A stretch of 5,936 nt of DNA from Planctomycetota bacterium (GTDB taxonomy: Bacteria > Planctomycetota > MHYJ01 > JACQXL01). The notes under the pieces are model-generated. The model saw nothing but the letters and a program-made list of their open reading frames with translations. It had not been told where the DNA came from and did not search any database. Of this stretch, positions 4,864 to 5,936 are shown piece by piece (positions within the stretch are counted from its first letter, which is position 1; the number at the start of each line of letters is the position of its first letter). The position numbers were made by a program, and so were the translations under genes. The DNA is taken from NCBI GenBank assembly GCA_030018555.1, contig JASEHY010000088.1, positions 1-5,936 of the forward strand, in the 5' to 3' direction.

Positions 4864-5936
4864 TTATCCAACTTCATTATAAATTCTCGCCCTGAAATCC
4901 ACGCCCAGTTCTCCGGCAAATTTCCAGAACTTATTTATATCAACACCCTGTCTTGCAACTGTAGTTATTTCCACATATGGCAAATTCTCCTTTGCCTCTC
5001 TGATAAATTCAACCACCTTATCAAAGGCAATCTTGCCAAACTGCGACTGACATACCTCCTGATATTCTTCTGTGCCTAAGGCGTTGAGTGAGACAGAAAC
5101 CTTATCAATTAGTCCCTTCAATTCCTTAACAATGGAGCGATTGGCGATTAAATTACCATGTCCGTTAGTATTAAGCCGAACGGTTATATTCTTCTTCTTC
5201 AAATAGTTGCTTACTTCTTTTATCACATCCAGCCGTAAGGTCGGCTCTCCATACCCACAGAACACAACTTCCCTGTATCTGACATTAACATCTGAAGGTA
5301 TTGATGAAATGACCTCTTCAACTGTTGGTTCAGACAGAAGCCGTAGATTATGTCCCTTTACATAATCACTATAATGCGTTACACAAAAAGAACACTGGCA
5401 GGTGCATCGGTTAGTGATATTGAGATAAAGAGAATCTCGTATAGGATAAGCGATTGTCTGCGTCTTCTTACCTGCCTGTCCCGTTGGGACGGCAGACAGG
5501 TCAGTTTTATCTGAGACATCCCCGCCTGAGGCGGGTCTGACCCAGTGGGTCACCTCCGGCACCGACAGTTGGAATAGTGAACGGGCATTAAGAGTGGTAA
5601 TCCTTGCCACATCTTCCGGAGATAACCCATAGAGTTTTGCCAATTCGCTCAGATGATATACCAGATATGACGGCTCATTACGCGTCCCTCTTTTCGCCTG
5701 CGGCGCCAGAAACGGACAATCAGTCTCTAACAGTAACGACTCAACCGGAATGCTTTCTTTAACGGTCTCTCTTAATTTCCCAGCATTAGGATATGTAATT
5801 GGTCCCGCTACAGAGATGAACATCCCCAGATTAAGATATTCTCTGGCTATTTCTTTGGAAGCAGAAAAACAATGAGACACGCCTTTAATCTTATGGGGTC
5901 CAGTAATACCATTCCTTCCCCCCGCCCAGCAGGGCG
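4864..5936 (-). CDS. TatD-family hydrolase fused to TatD-linked radical SAM domain (5' end outside window)
   Basis: The frame stays open to the window edge. A GTG at 5880 is only the internal Val of the TatD motif GVSHCFS, so it is not a start. Numbering from that Val, residues 1-105 are the C-terminal half of a TatD TIM-barrel hydrolase (metal-dependent, DNase-type family): HCFSAS (3-8), VAGPITYPNAGKLRE (24-38), and LETDCPFLAP (51-60) with the metal-binding Asp54. Residues 106-145 are a linker. Residues 146-338 are a complete radical SAM domain: YLNITNRC leads into the CX3CX2C cluster site (C159, C163, C166), GYGEP (209-213) is the GGE-like SAM-binding motif, and VSVSLNA (261-267) a core strand. 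Radical SAM proteins of this type (as I recall, TIGR04038) are usually encoded beside or fused to TatD; their reaction is unknown to me. GCGCC-rich palindromes encode most of the linker and a stretch before HCFS. Confidence 0.87.
   Translation of the reverse strand, partial: PCWAGGRNGITGPHKIKGVSHCFSASKEIAREYLNLGMFISVAGPITYPNAGKLRETVKESIPVESLLLETDCPFLAPQAKRGTRNEPSYLVYHLSELAKLYGLSPEDVARITTLNARSLFQLSVPEVTHWVRPASGGDVSDKTDLSAVPTGQAGKKTQTIAYPIRDSLYLNITNRCTCQCSFCVTHYSDYVKGHNLRLLSEPTVEEVISSIPSDVNVRYREVVFCGYGEPTLRLDVIKEVSNYLKKKNITVRLNTNGHGNLIANRSIVKELKGLIDKVSVSLNALGTEEYQEVCQSQFGKIAFDKVVEFIREAKENLPYVEITTVARQGVDINKFWKFAGELGVDFRARIYNEVG
5470..5501. repeat. In-frame palindromic repeat encoding part of the TatD-SAM linker
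   Basis: An imperfect hairpin: ACCTG/CAGGT outer arms (5470-5474, 5497-5501) and GTCCC-GTT-GGGAC inside (5478-5490), with an asymmetric internal loop. It translates to DLSAVPTGQAG (residues 127-137 from the Val at 5880), a peptide with no counterpart expected in TatD or radical SAM domains. Confidence 0.65.
5521..5552. repeat. In-frame double palindrome encoding the first part of the TatD-SAM linker
   Basis: CCCGCC-TGA-GGCGGG (5521-5535) lies beside TGACCCA-G-TGGGTCA (5538-5552), both perfect. On the minus strand they encode VTHWVRPASGG (residues 110-120), right after the last TatD helix. The same two-part module, in the other orientation, lies at 4588-4611 in the lipoprotein gene. Confidence 0.7.
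5923..5936. repeat. Palindrome at the window edge inside the TatD coding region
   Basis: CGCCC-AGCA-GGGCG, probably longer beyond the edge. On the minus strand it encodes PCWA in a Gly-rich run (PCWAGGRNGITGP) shortly before the conserved HCFS, where TatD proteins normally have a plain helix-to-strand connection. It may be another in-frame repeat insertion. Confidence 0.45.

Noticed and set aside
5878..5880. GTG at 5880 as the start of the TatD/radical SAM protein
   Set aside because: It is the conserved Val in the TatD motif before HCFS, and the frame continues upstream to the window edge with protein-like sequence. The gene is simply truncated by the window.

Overview
This is a bacterial window of about 5.9 kb. 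All four protein-coding genes lie on the minus strand, so they read from high to low coordinates. The likely source is an uncultured bacterium of the Planctomycetota, Omnitrophota or a similar candidate lineage. This rests on the type IV pilus PilM type, a TatD/radical-SAM fusion, a lipoprotein with many GND repeats, and many short GC-rich palindromes that invade both spacers and reading frames. The assignment is an inference and is weak at phylum level.

Layout in transcription order: (1) 5936-4864 is the 3' part of a gene fusing the C-terminal half of a TatD-family metal-dependent hydrolase to a complete TatD-linked radical SAM domain. The linker between the two domains is largely encoded by two palindromic repeats. 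(2) 4863-4708 is a spacer filled with three strong inverted repeats and a 12/13-base direct repeat. No clear promoter or U-tract terminator is visible in it. (3) 4707-2500 encodes a 735-residue predicted lipoprotein with about twelve GND/GDD-x-aromatic repeats, probably a beta-solenoid, of unknown function. (4) 2503-2364 holds a non-coding MITE-like element of about 125 bp with perfect 15-bp terminal inverted repeats and a 7-bp flanking direct repeat. That repeat contains the lipoprotein stop codon. (5) 2331-2303 is a near-consensus sigma-70 promoter with an inverted repeat over its -10 region. (6) 2262-427 encodes a PilM-like actin-fold protein fused to a PilN-like membrane-anchored region. 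(7) 430-1 is the start of a bitopic membrane protein in the PilO position, overlapping the pilM-N stop by ATGA and running out of the window.

Genes 6 and 7 form an operon for the inner-membrane alignment platform of a type IV pilus or type II secretion-like machine. Their promoter separates them from the lipoprotein gene. Nothing seen links the lipoprotein or the TatD/radical SAM protein functionally to the pilus genes beyond shared strand and proximity.

The most unusual signals are the small palindromic elements used as coding sequence: in the TatD/SAM linker, just after the lipobox of the lipoprotein, near the lipoprotein C-terminus, and inside TatD at the window edge. The clean MITE with its target duplication and the PilM-PilN fusion carrying the INLLP peptide in cis also stand out.
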